A stretch of DNA of 9,107 bases from Paucimonas sp. (GTDB taxonomy: Bacteria; Pseudomonadota; Gammaproteobacteria; Burkholderiales; Burkholderiaceae_D). A program made the translations under genes and the position numbers. The number at the start of each line of letters is the position of its first letter. The stretch's first letter is position 1. The notes under the pieces were generated by a model. That model ran no database searches. It was not told the DNA's origin and saw only the letters and a list, made by a program, of their open reading frames with translations. The stretch covers positions 1 to 9,107 of the forward strand of contig JAQSWC010000058.1 in the NCBI GenBank assembly GCA_029266815.1. The letters run 5' to 3'. Below are positions 1 to 6,826 of the stretch, one piece after another.

Positions 1-1
1 C

Positions 2-622
2 TATATCGTCGTTGAAGGCCCGATCGGCGCGGGAAAAACTTCGCTGTCGAAAAAGATCGCGGAGAGCATGGGTGCCCAGGCCCTGCTTGAAATGCCGCAG
101 GAAAATCCATTCCTGGAAAAGTTCTACAAGGACGCGGCCCGGTATGCGCTGCCGACGCAGATGTTTTTTCTGTTCCAGCGCATCAACCAATTGCGCGACG
201 TGGCGCAGACAGACATGTTTTCCGCGAGAATCGTCTCGGACTTCCTGCTGGAAAAGGATCCGCTCTTCGCTCGCCTCAATCTCAGCGACGATGAACTGAA
301 CCTGTATCGCCAGTTATACGATCAGTTGCGCCCGCAGGCCGCACAACCCGATCTGGTGATCTATCTGCAGGCCCAGCCGGAAACGCTCTTGGAACGTATC
401 AAGAAACGCGGACTTGCGATGGAACACGGCATATCCGAAATCTACCTGTTCCGGCTGTGTGAAGCCTACGCCCGTTTCTTCTATCATTACGAGACATCAC
501 CGCTCCTGATCGTCAACACCGAACACTTGAATCCGGCGAATGAAGCGGAAGATTTCGACCTGCTGATGCAGCGGATCAGGACCATGCGCGGCAAGCGCGA
601 ATTTTTCAACCGCGGGGAATAG
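2..622 (+). CDS. Deoxynucleoside kinase (deoxyadenosine/deoxyguanosine kinase family), 5' partial
   Basis: The protein should phosphorylate deoxynucleosides at the 5' position with ATP in the cytoplasm, feeding dNTP salvage. The reading frame is open from base 2, before any start codon, so the gene begins outside the window; 206 residues are visible and about ten N-terminal residues are probably missing. The fragment starts YIVVEGPIGAGKTS, which is a first beta strand plus P-loop (GPIGAGKT at fragment residues 6-13). Further on are ENPFLEKFY and the DFLLEKDPLFA segment in the place of the family's substrate/DR region, then PDLVIYLQAQPETLLERIKKRG, which matches the strand plus arginine-rich lid of the dNK family (PF01712). 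The TAG stop lies two bases before panB, so the two are probably co-transcribed. In many Burkholderiales this kinase lies between folK and panB; folK would then be just upstream, which is inference. Exact nucleoside preference cannot be decided. Confidence 0.88.
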   Translation, partial: YIVVEGPIGAGKTSLSKKIAESMGAQALLEMPQENPFLEKFYKDAARYALPTQMFFLFQRINQLRDVAQTDMFSARIVSDFLLEKDPLFARLNLSDDELNLYRQLYDQLRPQAAQPDLVIYLQAQPETLLERIKKRGLAMEHGISEIYLFRLCEAYARFFYHYETSPLLIVNTEHLNPANEAEDFDLLMQRIRTMRGKREFFNRGE

Positions 623-624
623 CA

Positions 625-1458
625 ATGGCTCAATACCTTCAGGACTCGCAAGGCGAGGCAGCGCGCAGCAAAGCCGTCACCCTGCCCGCCTTGGTTGCCA
701 TGCATGAAGCCGGCGAAAAGATTGCAGTGCTGACCTGCTACGACGCCAGCTTTTCGGCCCTGATGGATCGCTGCGGCGTCGATGCCTTGTTGATCGGTGA
801 TTCTCTTGGCATGGTTTGCCAGGGATACGACTCCACCCTGCCAGTGACGCTGACAGACATCGCCTACCATACCGCCAGCGTTGCCCGGGGCAACAAGACG
901 GCTCTGGTGATCGCCGACATGCCTTTCGGCACCTATGGCACACCGCAAGATGCATTCAATAACGCGGTAAAGCTGATGCAGGCGGGTGCGCACATGGTCA
1001 AGCTGGAAGGCGGCGCCTGGCTCGCCGACACCATTCGCTTTCTCACCGAACGAGCAGTTCCGGTCTGCGCGCATCTCGGATTGACGCCGCAATCGGTGCA
1101 TCAGCTCGGTGGCTACCGGGTGCAAGGAAAGACGGAAGAAGACGCACAACGCATCCGGTCGGATGCGCATCTGCTGCAAGACAACGGCGCGTCGATGCTG
1201 GTGCTGGAAGCCATTCCCGCATCGCTCGGAAAAACGGTGACTGAAAGTCTTGTGATTCCCACCATCGGCATTGGTGCAGGGCTTGACTGTTCAGGTCAGG
1301 TACTGGTGATGCACGATCTGCTGGGCGTATTCCCCGGCCGCAAAGCACGGTTCGTCAAGAATTTCATGGAAGGCCAGACCAGCATTGATGCCGCGGTGAA
1401 GGCCTACGTGGCAGCGGTGAAAGAAAAAACCTTTCCCGCCGCCGAACACTGTTTCTAG
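625..1458 (+). CDS. panB: 3-methyl-2-oxobutanoate hydroxymethyltransferase (ketopantoate hydroxymethyltransferase)
   Basis: PanB transfers a hydroxymethyl group from 5,10-methylene-tetrahydrofolate to alpha-ketoisovalerate, giving ketopantoate, the first committed step to pantothenate and coenzyme A. The 277-residue protein has the usual family length plus a short N-terminal tail. The metal-binding residues are visible as D59 (IGDS), D98 (IADMP) and E128 (KLEGG), and the catalytic glutamate as E195 (LEAIP). Their spacings (39, 30 and 67 residues) equal those of the E. coli residues D45, D84, E114 and E181. HLGLTPQS (150-157) and GIGAG (215-219) are further family motifs. The ATG follows the kinase stop by two bases, and a purine-rich GGGGAA just upstream, inside the kinase gene end, can serve as ribosome binding site. 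Coupling to the kinase gene is likely. panC is not in the window. Confidence 0.97.
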   Translation: MAQYLQDSQGEAARSKAVTLPALVAMHEAGEKIAVLTCYDASFSALMDRCGVDALLIGDSLGMVCQGYDSTLPVTLTDIAYHTASVARGNKTALVIADMPFGTYGTPQDAFNNAVKLMQAGAHMVKLEGGAWLADTIRFLTERAVPVCAHLGLTPQSVHQLGGYRVQGKTEEDAQRIRSDAHLLQDNGASMLVLEAIPASLGKTVTESLVIPTIGIGAGLDCSGQVLVMHDLLGVFPGRKARFVKNFMEGQTSIDAAVKAYVAAVKEKTFPAAEHCF

Positions 1459-1504
1459 AAACGGATGATGCCGCATTGCTGCGAAGCGATGCTCAAGCGC
1501 GGCA

Positions 1505-1516
1505 GGCCTGCAGGCC
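1505..1516. terminator. 12-bp GC-rich palindrome between convergent panB and carbonic anhydrase genes
   Basis: GGCCTGCAGGCC is a perfect palindrome in the 70-base gap between the 3' ends of panB and the minus-strand carbonic anhydrase gene. Its position would suit a bidirectional terminator, but there is no clear T-run on either side and the hairpin would have almost no loop, so this is a weak call. It may be only a chance palindrome. Confidence 0.2.
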
Positions 1517-1528
1517 CTTCACGCAAAA

Positions 1529-2197
1529 TCAGCTTTCATACCTCGCGTAGCTTTCATTCAGCTTTCCGCTCAGTTCCTCAGCACTGTCGACAGTGACGCC
1601 CAGGTCGCGCAACAGCCCGTCATGCACGCCATACACCCAGCCGTGTATCGTCAATTTCTGCCCGCGTTCCCAGGCATCCTGCACAATGGTCGTCTGGCAG
1701 ACATTCGACACCTGCTCGATCACATTCAGTTCGCACAAGCGGTCCGCCTTCTCCTTCTCCGGAAGCACGCTGCCGAGATAACGGCCGTGCTTCTGGCATA
1801 CGTCCTGCACATGGCGCAGCCAATTGTCCGTCAGGCCGACGCGCCGATTGGTCATCGCGGCGTGAACGCCACCGCAACCATAATGTCCGCAGACGATCAC
1901 ATGCTTCACTTTCAGCACATCGATTGCGAACTGCAGCACCGACAGGCAATTGAGGTCGCTATGAACCACCACGTTCGCCACATTGCGATGCACGAAAATT
2001 TCACCCGGCATCAGGTTGACGAGTTCATTGGGCGGCACGCGGCTGTCGGCGCAGCCAATCCACAGGTATTCCGGCGATTGCTGGTTGCTCAGTTTGTTGA
2101 AGAAATCAGGATCGCGCTCTAGCATGGACTTCGCCCAGTCGCGATTGCTGTCGAAAAGCTGGTGCAGGCTACGGGGATCGGGAGTATGTTGGTTCAT
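1529..2197 (-). CDS. can: Beta-class carbonic anhydrase (type II, E. coli Can-like)
   Basis: The enzyme interconverts CO2 and bicarbonate in the cytoplasm, supplying bicarbonate for carboxylations at ambient CO2. Counting from the chosen start the protein has 222 residues, like E. coli Can (220). Zinc ligands are C49 and D51 in CADSRVPP, and H105 and C108 in HYGCGG; R53 pairs with D51 as in the family. W46, R71 and Y189 lie at the positions equivalent to W39, R64 and Y181 of the Haemophilus influenzae enzyme, which form the non-catalytic bicarbonate site of allosteric type II enzymes, so pH-dependent switching is expected. The frame stays open to an ATG at 2332, but the extra 45 residues (low complexity, nothing recognisable) have no family counterpart, and MNQHTPDPRSLHQLF begins where family members begin. 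No strong Shine-Dalgarno precedes the ATG at 2197. The gene is convergent with panB and divergent from the next gene. Confidence 0.95.
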   Translation of the reverse strand: MNQHTPDPRSLHQLFDSNRDWAKSMLERDPDFFNKLSNQQSPEYLWIGCADSRVPPNELVNLMPGEIFVHRNVANVVVHSDLNCLSVLQFAIDVLKVKHVIVCGHYGCGGVHAAMTNRRVGLTDNWLRHVQDVCQKHGRYLGSVLPEKEKADRLCELNVIEQVSNVCQTTIVQDAWERGQKLTIHGWVYGVHDGLLRDLGVTVDSAEELSGKLNESYARYES

Positions 2198-2249
2198 GAT
2201 GGTCGCTTTGCTTGAAGATTCTTGATTCAGCGGATTTGCGGAAGCCGCT

Positions 2250-2255
2250 ATTGTA
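2250..2255 (-). promoter_or_regulatory. Possible -10 box for the carbonic anhydrase gene
   Basis: On the minus strand TACAAT (one mismatch to TATAAT) lies 52 bases before the chosen start codon. No good -35 hexamer sits at the normal spacing, so this is only a suggestion. If used, transcription would begin downstream of the ATG at 2332, which would support the shorter protein. Confidence 0.25.
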
Positions 2256-2372
2256 GCCAAAGCAAGCAAAGGCATAGCCAAACGCTCAATTCCGGGATAA
2301 CGTGCTGCATATAGGGCTTCCTGTGTAGGCATTCACTTCATTGTCATTCCGGGGCAGAAGAATTACCTCATC

Positions 2373-2789
2373 ATGCTCAAAGAAATAAAAAACATCGCGC
2401 AAAGCGCGGGCTCGCCCGCTCGGCGCTGGTTCGCAGCCAAAGACGCCGACCTGATCGTCTGGCTGGATGAAAACGGACGCCCGACCGGCTTTCAGTTCTG
2501 TTATGAAAAGGCCGGCAGGGAAAAGGCACTTACCTGGAAAAACGGCAGGGCATCCCACTGCCGGGTAGACGACGGTGAAGCCACGGGCGGGATGCGCTAC
2601 AAAGCCACCCCGATTATGGGCGACGATGAACCTTTGCCCCCTACAACCATCGACCGTCTGGCCGCAATGCTCTGCGCAGCCCTTCCGTCTGATGTTCGCA
2701 GCTACGTGACCGATGCGCTTGATCGTGTCAGAAAACTGCCGCCTTCGCAAAAAAGCCCTGACGTTGCCTACAGGCCAGTGCCGAACTAG
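2373..2789 (+). CDS. Conserved protein of unknown function (138 aa)
   Basis: I do not recognise a characterised function. The protein is small and soluble-looking: no signal peptide, membrane segment or known enzyme motif is visible. The N-terminal part is the most distinctive: RRWFAAKDADLIVWLDE (residues 17-33), then GFQFCYEK (39-46) and EKALTWK (50-56), followed by H62 and VDDGE (65-69). I recall similar short proteins with the RRWF..D.DLIVW..E and ALTWK pattern annotated as hypothetical in other proteobacteria, which is memory and not a search. The last 50 residues (IDRLAAMLCAALPSDVRSYVTDALDRVRKLP) look helical. The ATG at 2373 is the first possible normal start after an in-frame TAA at 2298-2300. 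Ribosome binding is weak (AGAAGA about 12 bases upstream). It stands alone, divergent from the carbonic anhydrase and convergent with the permease gene 48 bases away. Confidence 0.75.
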   Translation: MLKEIKNIAQSAGSPARRWFAAKDADLIVWLDENGRPTGFQFCYEKAGREKALTWKNGRASHCRVDDGEATGGMRYKATPIMGDDEPLPPTTIDRLAAMLCAALPSDVRSYVTDALDRVRKLPPSQKSPDVAYRPVPN

Positions 2790-2837
2790 GTACTGAACCG
2801 GCTCGATGTGCTGGAACCTGGACCGGCAAGCGGATTG

Positions 2838-5243
2838 CTACAGCATCGCGAGCGTTTCGCGTATCGGCAAACGCATCGCCTTCCCTGCGGGATACGCGCT
2901 CGCCGCCACCGCTCCGACGGCAATGATCGCCATCCACGCGATCAGGCCGACAGGCGACAGCGCAAAGGGCAGCGGCTCGCCGAAGGACATATTACCGAGG
3001 AAGGCTCCGAAAGCCGCAGACAACGGCATCGACAGCAGCATGCCCGTCACCCAGCTCAGCAATCCGACAAACAGCCCCTCATATACGAGATGGCGGCGCA
3101 CCACGCTCGGCTTTCCGCCAATCACACGCAGTATGCCGAACTCCCGGTAACGCTCGATCACGCTCATGCTCATTGCCGACAGAAGCCCCAACTTTCCGAC
3201 GAAGCCCATTACAGCAGCAACCGCCAGCAAAACGAAAATCAGGATGGCGATATGCCCTTCTATTACTTTACTCAGCATGTTCTCGGTGATCATTTCACTG
3301 ATCCTTATTCCATTCAGGCGTAGCTCCCTTTCAATGGCACGCCCCGCGTCATCAATCGACAAGGCATCATGCTTGTCCAGGGAAATGCGCACTCTCCCAA
3401 ACGTGACGTCGCGCGGCACGAATTTTTGAAACTCCAGGGAGGAAATGTAGATCTTGGGCAGGGCCATGGATTCCTTGGCGATGCCTGCAATCTTGAACAC
3501 ACCGCGTTGGCTTCCGACCGTAACAGGTATTTTGTCGCCCAACTTCGCGCCAGGAAAAAAATCCAATGCCGCGTGTGTGAGAACTACTGCATCTGCATCT
3601 TCCTGCGAGAGCCACCCTCCTGCCAGCAATGGCAGCTTTAACAGCGTGCTTCCTGGGGGCACGGCAGACATGATGAGGCTGCCATGGGCCTCATCGGGAT
3701 AGGTTCGCTCGATCGCCAGCTCATTCGAGTGAGTACGAGCGGCGGCTGCAAACTCCCACGATTCCACTGTATGCACTCCAGGAACGCGCATGATCTGCTC
3801 AATCGCCGGTTGCGTCTGCACCTGGGCATTCAGAATGACTTCAATATCATAGCGGCGTGCATCAGCCGCCTGCACGAGGCTCTTTTCCCATGCGCTCTTG
3901 AGATTCAGGCTACCGATGAACAGGGCTCCTGACACAGCCAGCAGGCTTATCGTCAGCGCGAGTCTTTGCTTGCGCCGGAAAGAATTGCGGATGGAAAGAA
4001 GCAGCAGCCGGCTTGGGGTAGTTAGCTTGCTCAACCAGACATCCATTCTGCCGGTGCCGAATTCGTGGCTTCTCACTCCCGTAGCATCGATCGCGTCCCT
4101 TACCGTAATTCTGGATGCGCTATGAATCGGTATCCACGCGGCTAGCAAGGGAAATATGAGTGCGCTGGAAAGAAGCATTACCCACGCCCATAGTGGCATC
4201 TGCCGGCTTGCAATCGAAAAATTCAGCATCCGCGTACTGCGATCCGCCAGCATGTTTCCGGCGCCCAGGCCGCTCGGAACGCCGATTGCCAAGGCAGCAA
4301 GCGCAATTAGGGCGACCATGCCGATATACGGCGACATAATCTGCCACCTTCGTGCGCCGACTGCTTTCATGATCCCGATCTGCGGCACCTGCTGTGCCAG
4401 GAGGTTACCAATCAGGGAAGCAGACAGCACTGCACCCAAGGCAAGCGCCAGCACGCCAAATCCCAGCAACATCTTCAGCGTCGCAGTCATCTGCTTTTGG
4501 TGCGGATGCATACGCGGAGGCACACGCACCGATTCAATCGTATGCCCGCGTGCCTGCAGCCATGCCGCGATCGTGGCAGCAGTCTGGTCCACCTCGGAGA
4601 GCTTGTCCGCATGACCGTCAATAGTCACTTTCAGGGTATTCAGCGCGGTCTTGGCTCCCAATACAGCCATGGTGTCTGGAGTTGCATAGACGTACAGCGC
4701 CTGCTCTTGCCAGGCCGGCGCCAGAGCTGGATCATGCAAAGTACCAGAAATAAGCGCCTTGCTTTCCGTCTGCTCATTCAACTTAAGTAACAGAGAATCT
4801 CCGATTTTTGATCCGGCTAGAGCAAGCGCCTCCTTCTCGAGTTGAATGGACCCTGCCGGCAGCGGCCATGTGCCCGCATGAGGAAATGCCCGGCTGATAT
4901 TCCAAGCCTCAGGGTCGGGAATCACGAAAATCTTTGCCGGCAGCCATTCTCCGCCCGCCGTTCGGGCTTTGGCGTCCACTGTGGCGGTCGCTTCTACATC
5001 CGCGATGCCGGGAAGCCGCCGTATTTCACTCAGGGTCTCGTGGTCGAGTGCGTTCAGGCTGATGAAAATCGAAGCAGGATTGGTAGCGAGATAGTTACTG
5101 GAAATTTCCCGCGTGAGGACACTGAATCCGAACAGCATGGTCGTCAGGGCGAACACGCCGCCTGCAAGCCCTAGGGCAGCCATTGCCAGCCGCCCTTTGG
5201 CGCCGCGCGTATCGGCAAGCATTTTATTAAGCAGCATCGGCAT
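2838..5243 (-). CDS. ABC transporter permease with duplicated FtsX domains
   Basis: This is the membrane subunit of an ABC system whose ATPase is encoded just upstream. It has 801 residues. A first membrane helix at about 19-43 is followed by a large extracytoplasmic region (about 45-250), an FtsX-type helix bundle (about 256-280, 305-330, 350-372), another helix (about 426-446), a second large extracytoplasmic region (about 450-660) and a second FtsX bundle (about 664-690, 721-748, 764-783). The two cytoplasmic coupling segments IGIMKAVGARR (289-299) and EFGILRVIGGK (701-711) match the type VII/MacB-like permease family. The two halves repeat one another, so one chain may supply both halves of the channel. 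Such transporters (LolCE, MacB, YbbP types) usually work mechanically on lipids, lipoproteins or peptides at the periplasmic face and need not carry a substrate through the membrane. No adaptor gene adjoins. The substrate is unknown. Confidence 0.9.
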   Translation of the reverse strand: MPMLLNKMLADTRGAKGRLAMAALGLAGGVFALTTMLFGFSVLTREISSNYLATNPASIFISLNALDHETLSEIRRLPGIADVEATATVDAKARTAGGEWLPAKIFVIPDPEAWNISRAFPHAGTWPLPAGSIQLEKEALALAGSKIGDSLLLKLNEQTESKALISGTLHDPALAPAWQEQALYVYATPDTMAVLGAKTALNTLKVTIDGHADKLSEVDQTAATIAAWLQARGHTIESVRVPPRMHPHQKQMTATLKMLLGFGVLALALGAVLSASLIGNLLAQQVPQIGIMKAVGARRWQIMSPYIGMVALIALAALAIGVPSGLGAGNMLADRSTRMLNFSIASRQMPLWAWVMLLSSALIFPLLAAWIPIHSASRITVRDAIDATGVRSHEFGTGRMDVWLSKLTTPSRLLLLSIRNSFRRKQRLALTISLLAVSGALFIGSLNLKSAWEKSLVQAADARRYDIEVILNAQVQTQPAIEQIMRVPGVHTVESWEFAAAARTHSNELAIERTYPDEAHGSLIMSAVPPGSTLLKLPLLAGGWLSQEDADAVVLTHAALDFFPGAKLGDKIPVTVGSQRGVFKIAGIAKESMALPKIYISSLEFQKFVPRDVTFGRVRISLDKHDALSIDDAGRAIERELRLNGIRISEMITENMLSKVIEGHIAILIFVLLAVAAVMGFVGKLGLLSAMSMSVIERYREFGILRVIGGKPSVVRRHLVYEGLFVGLLSWVTGMLLSMPLSAAFGAFLGNMSFGEPLPFALSPVGLIAWMAIIAVGAVAASAYPAGKAMRLPIRETLAML

Positions 5244-5934
5244 TCATGCTCTCCTTATCACACAGGACGCGACCGTCTTCCAGGGCAACGGTGCGCGAAA
5301 AGCGCTGTTTGAGCCGCCAATCGTGCGTCGCTATGACTACCGTTTTCCCTTCCGCCGAAAGAGAGGTAAACAGTTCGATCACCTCACGGGAAGTCTGCGA
5401 ATCGAGATTTCCTGTCGGCTCATCAGCCACGATCAAAGGTGGATCATTGGCCAGTGCGCGTGCAATGGCAGCGCGCTGCTGCTGTCCGCCCGACAGAGCT
5501 GCAGGCAGCTTGTCCGCCTGCGAAGCAATGCCAAGCTTCTCCAGCAAGGACATGGCTCTCGCCCGCCGCTCCCGGACTGGAAAACTATTGCAGAAATCCA
5601 TAGGCAGCATGACGTTTTCCACTATCGTCAATGTAGGCATGAGCTGGAAAAACTGGAAAACAATGCCGACCTTCCTTCCGCGCCACGCCGCCGATGTCTC
5701 TTCATCCAGCCTATGCACCGCCGCTCCTGCAGCATGAATCTCGCCTCTGCTGGGCGTATCGATGCCGGCCATCAGGTTCAGCAGGGTGGATTTGCCGCTG
5801 CCCGAGCGGCCGACGAGTGCAATCGATTCACCCTGGTAAATATCCAGGCTGATATCCCTGAGCGCGCAAAAAGCGCCTGAAGGAAGCACATAGTTTTTCG
5901 ACACGTTTTTAAGTGACACCACTGGTTGTTTCAT
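5227..5934 (-). CDS. ABC transporter ATP-binding protein (LolD/MacB/YbbA-type)
   Basis: This subunit hydrolyses ATP at the inner face of the membrane to drive the duplicated FtsX permease encoded immediately downstream. From the chosen start it has 235 residues with all canonical motifs: Walker A GRSGSGKST (42-50), Q-loop glutamine 94 (VFQFFQLMP), signature LSGGQQQR (148-155), Walker B LIVADEPTGNLD (167-178) and the switch histidine 204 (ATHD). The VFQFFQL.P.LT..ENV and DEPTGNLD wording is typical of the LolD/MacB/FtsE branch. The frame is open up to 6108, but that region would overlap the divergent regulator gene and has no family similarity; ATG at 5934 has GGAG six bases upstream. Its last codons overlap the permease start by 17 bases, so the two genes form a tight pair. 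Regulation probably comes from the divergent region shared with the two-component genes. Confidence 0.94.
   Translation of the reverse strand: MKQPVVSLKNVSKNYVLPSGAFCALRDISLDIYQGESIALVGRSGSGKSTLLNLMAGIDTPSRGEIHAAGAAVHRLDEETSAAWRGRKVGIVFQFFQLMPTLTIVENVMLPMDFCNSFPVRERRARAMSLLEKLGIASQADKLPAALSGGQQQRAAIARALANDPPLIVADEPTGNLDSQTSREVIELFTSLSAEGKTVVIATHDWRLKQRFSRTVALEDGRVLCDKESMNADAA
5251..5256 (-). promoter_or_regulatory. Shine-Dalgarno that fixes the permease start
   Basis: On the minus strand AAGGAG lies seven bases before the ATG at 5243, inside the end of the ATPase gene. This favours MPMLLNKML over the second methionine two codons later and shows that the permease is translated in an overlap with the ATPase. 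Confidence 0.7.
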
Positions 5935-5940
5935 CGAGCA

Positions 5941-5944
5941 CTCC
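5941..5944 (-). promoter_or_regulatory. Shine-Dalgarno supporting the ATPase start at 5934
   Basis: On the minus strand GGAG sits six bases before the ATG at 5934. It decides for the 235-residue protein against longer versions starting further upstream. Confidence 0.6.
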
Positions 5945-6022
5945 GTTGACTTTGACGACAACCGCATTGAAATCCCTGCATGTGTCGGCCATGTTTCACG
6001 AGGAGGGCTGTTTGGTAACGCA

Positions 6023-6059
6023 CCGTATCGCAGTACGGCACAGATACAATGCGATACAA
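6023..6059. promoter_or_regulatory. Repeat cluster in the divergent ABC/two-component promoter region (candidate regulator operator)
   Basis: In the 154-base gap between the divergent ATPase and response regulator genes there is a perfect 8-bp inverted repeat, GTATCGCA at 6025-6032 and TGCGATAC at 6050-6057, separated by 17 bases. Overlapping it is a direct repeat GATACAA at 6043-6049 and 6053-6059, with starts 10 bases apart, about one helix turn. A second short dyad, CCGTA (6023-6027) and TACGG (6034-6038), overlaps the left arm. OmpR-family regulators usually bind tandem direct repeats with 10-11-bp periodicity, so this is a reasonable binding site for the protein encoded at 6089. TACAAT at 6045-6050 resembles a plus-strand -10 box and lies within the repeats, which would fit autoregulation; no good -35 is seen. 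Binding itself is inference. Confidence 0.45.
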
Positions 6060-6088
6060 ACCCCGGCGCAATTAAGGTAAAACGAGGC

Positions 6089-6826
6089 ATGGAGCGAAGC
6101 GACCACATTCTGGTGGTGGACGACGATGCGGAAATCCGTTCGCTGGTCTGCCGCTATCTTGAGAAAAACGGTTTCCGAGTGAGCACGGCTGCCAACGGCA
6201 GGCAAATGCGGGCCGAGCTAGCCGACGGCATGATTGATCTCGTGGTGCTGGACCTTATGATGCCGGGCGAAGACGGACTGGTCTTGTGCCGTGATTTGCG
6301 CGCCGGCTCGCACCGCACCATGCCGGTATTGATGTTAACAGCCCTTAACGATGAAACGGACCGTGTGATCGGCCTTGAAATGGGCGCCGACGACTATCTG
6401 ACCAAGCCGTTTGCCTCGCGTGAATTGCTGGCCCGCATACGCGCCATTCTTCGCCGTGCGCGCATGCTGCCCGCGAACATGCAGGCCATGGAGACGGAAC
6501 ATCGCCTTCACTTCGGTACGTGGATTCTGGACACGGCAGAGCGCAACCTGTTCGATGAAGCGGGCACGATGGTCGCACTGAGCGGCGCCGAGTATCGGTT
6601 GCTGCGCATTTTTCTGGAGCATCCGCAGCGGGTGCTGAGCCGCGATCAGTTGCTCAATCTGACCCAAGGACGCGATGCCGATGCCTTTGATCGATCGATC
6701 GACATTCTCGTCAGCCGCCTGCGCCAGCGGCTGCGCGACGACTCGCGCAATCCGCGTTACATCAAGACGGTACGCAGCGAAGGTTACGTATTCTCGGTCG
6801 GCGTGAAAGCGGGCAACGGCTCATGA
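6089..6826 (+). CDS. OmpR-family two-component response regulator
   Basis: A 245-residue DNA-binding response regulator. The receiver domain (about 6-120) has the acidic pocket D11-D13 (VVDDD), the phosphoacceptor D55 (VVLDLMMPGEDG), T84 (MLTA) and K106 (LTKPF). The winged-helix output domain (about 140-238) carries LSGAEYRLLRIFLEHP, the recognition-helix region DRSIDILVSRLRQRL and the C-terminal hairpin YIKTVRSEGYVF, all typical of OmpR/PhoB regulators. It is expected to be phosphorylated by the kinase encoded directly downstream and to bind tandem repeats in its own upstream region. The ATG at 6089 has GAGG very close (one base gap) and AAGG further upstream. The stop codon overlaps the kinase start (ATGA), giving translational coupling. 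I do not assign a symbol because this is not clearly any named regulator. Confidence 0.95.
   Translation: MERSDHILVVDDDAEIRSLVCRYLEKNGFRVSTAANGRQMRAELADGMIDLVVLDLMMPGEDGLVLCRDLRAGSHRTMPVLMLTALNDETDRVIGLEMGADDYLTKPFASRELLARIRAILRRARMLPANMQAMETEHRLHFGTWILDTAERNLFDEAGTMVALSGAEYRLLRIFLEHPQRVLSRDQLLNLTQGRDADAFDRSIDILVSRLRQRLRDDSRNPRYIKTVRSEGYVFSVGVKAGNGS

Noticed and set aside
487..1179. Long 230-codon minus-strand open frame opposite panB
   Set aside because: It lies opposite panB and the end of the kinase gene, whose motifs and residue spacings are fully supported; the antisense product has no recognisable motif and is a shadow of GC-rich codon use.
2198..2332. N-terminal extension of the carbonic anhydrase to an ATG at 2332
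   Set aside because: The extra 45 residues have no counterpart in the family, and the shorter protein matches the known length. The hydrophobic stretch LAMPLLALATIAASA looks faintly like a signal sequence, but beta carbonic anhydrases of this type are cytoplasmic and the stretch lacks a convincing cleavage context.
2790..2837. Terminator between the convergent unknown gene and permease gene
   Set aside because: I looked for a hairpin with a T-run in the 48-base gap and found only short, weak pairings (such as CCGG elements) without T-runs.
2838..5934. BceAB-type peptide detoxification transporter
   Set aside because: BceB-type permeases have one large extracytoplasmic domain in a ten-helix layout, whereas this protein has two large domains in a duplicated layout, so only the gene arrangement is similar.
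5935..6108. Longer ATPase starting at 6108
   Set aside because: It would overlap the divergent regulator gene, adds 58 residues unlike any ABC ATPase, and a good Shine-Dalgarno supports the ATG at 5934.
6689..6700. Tandem GATC repeat (three copies) within the response regulator gene
   Set aside because: It encodes conserved residues of the winged-helix domain (DRSID) and is explained by coding constraint; three copies are too few to suggest a methylation-controlled site.
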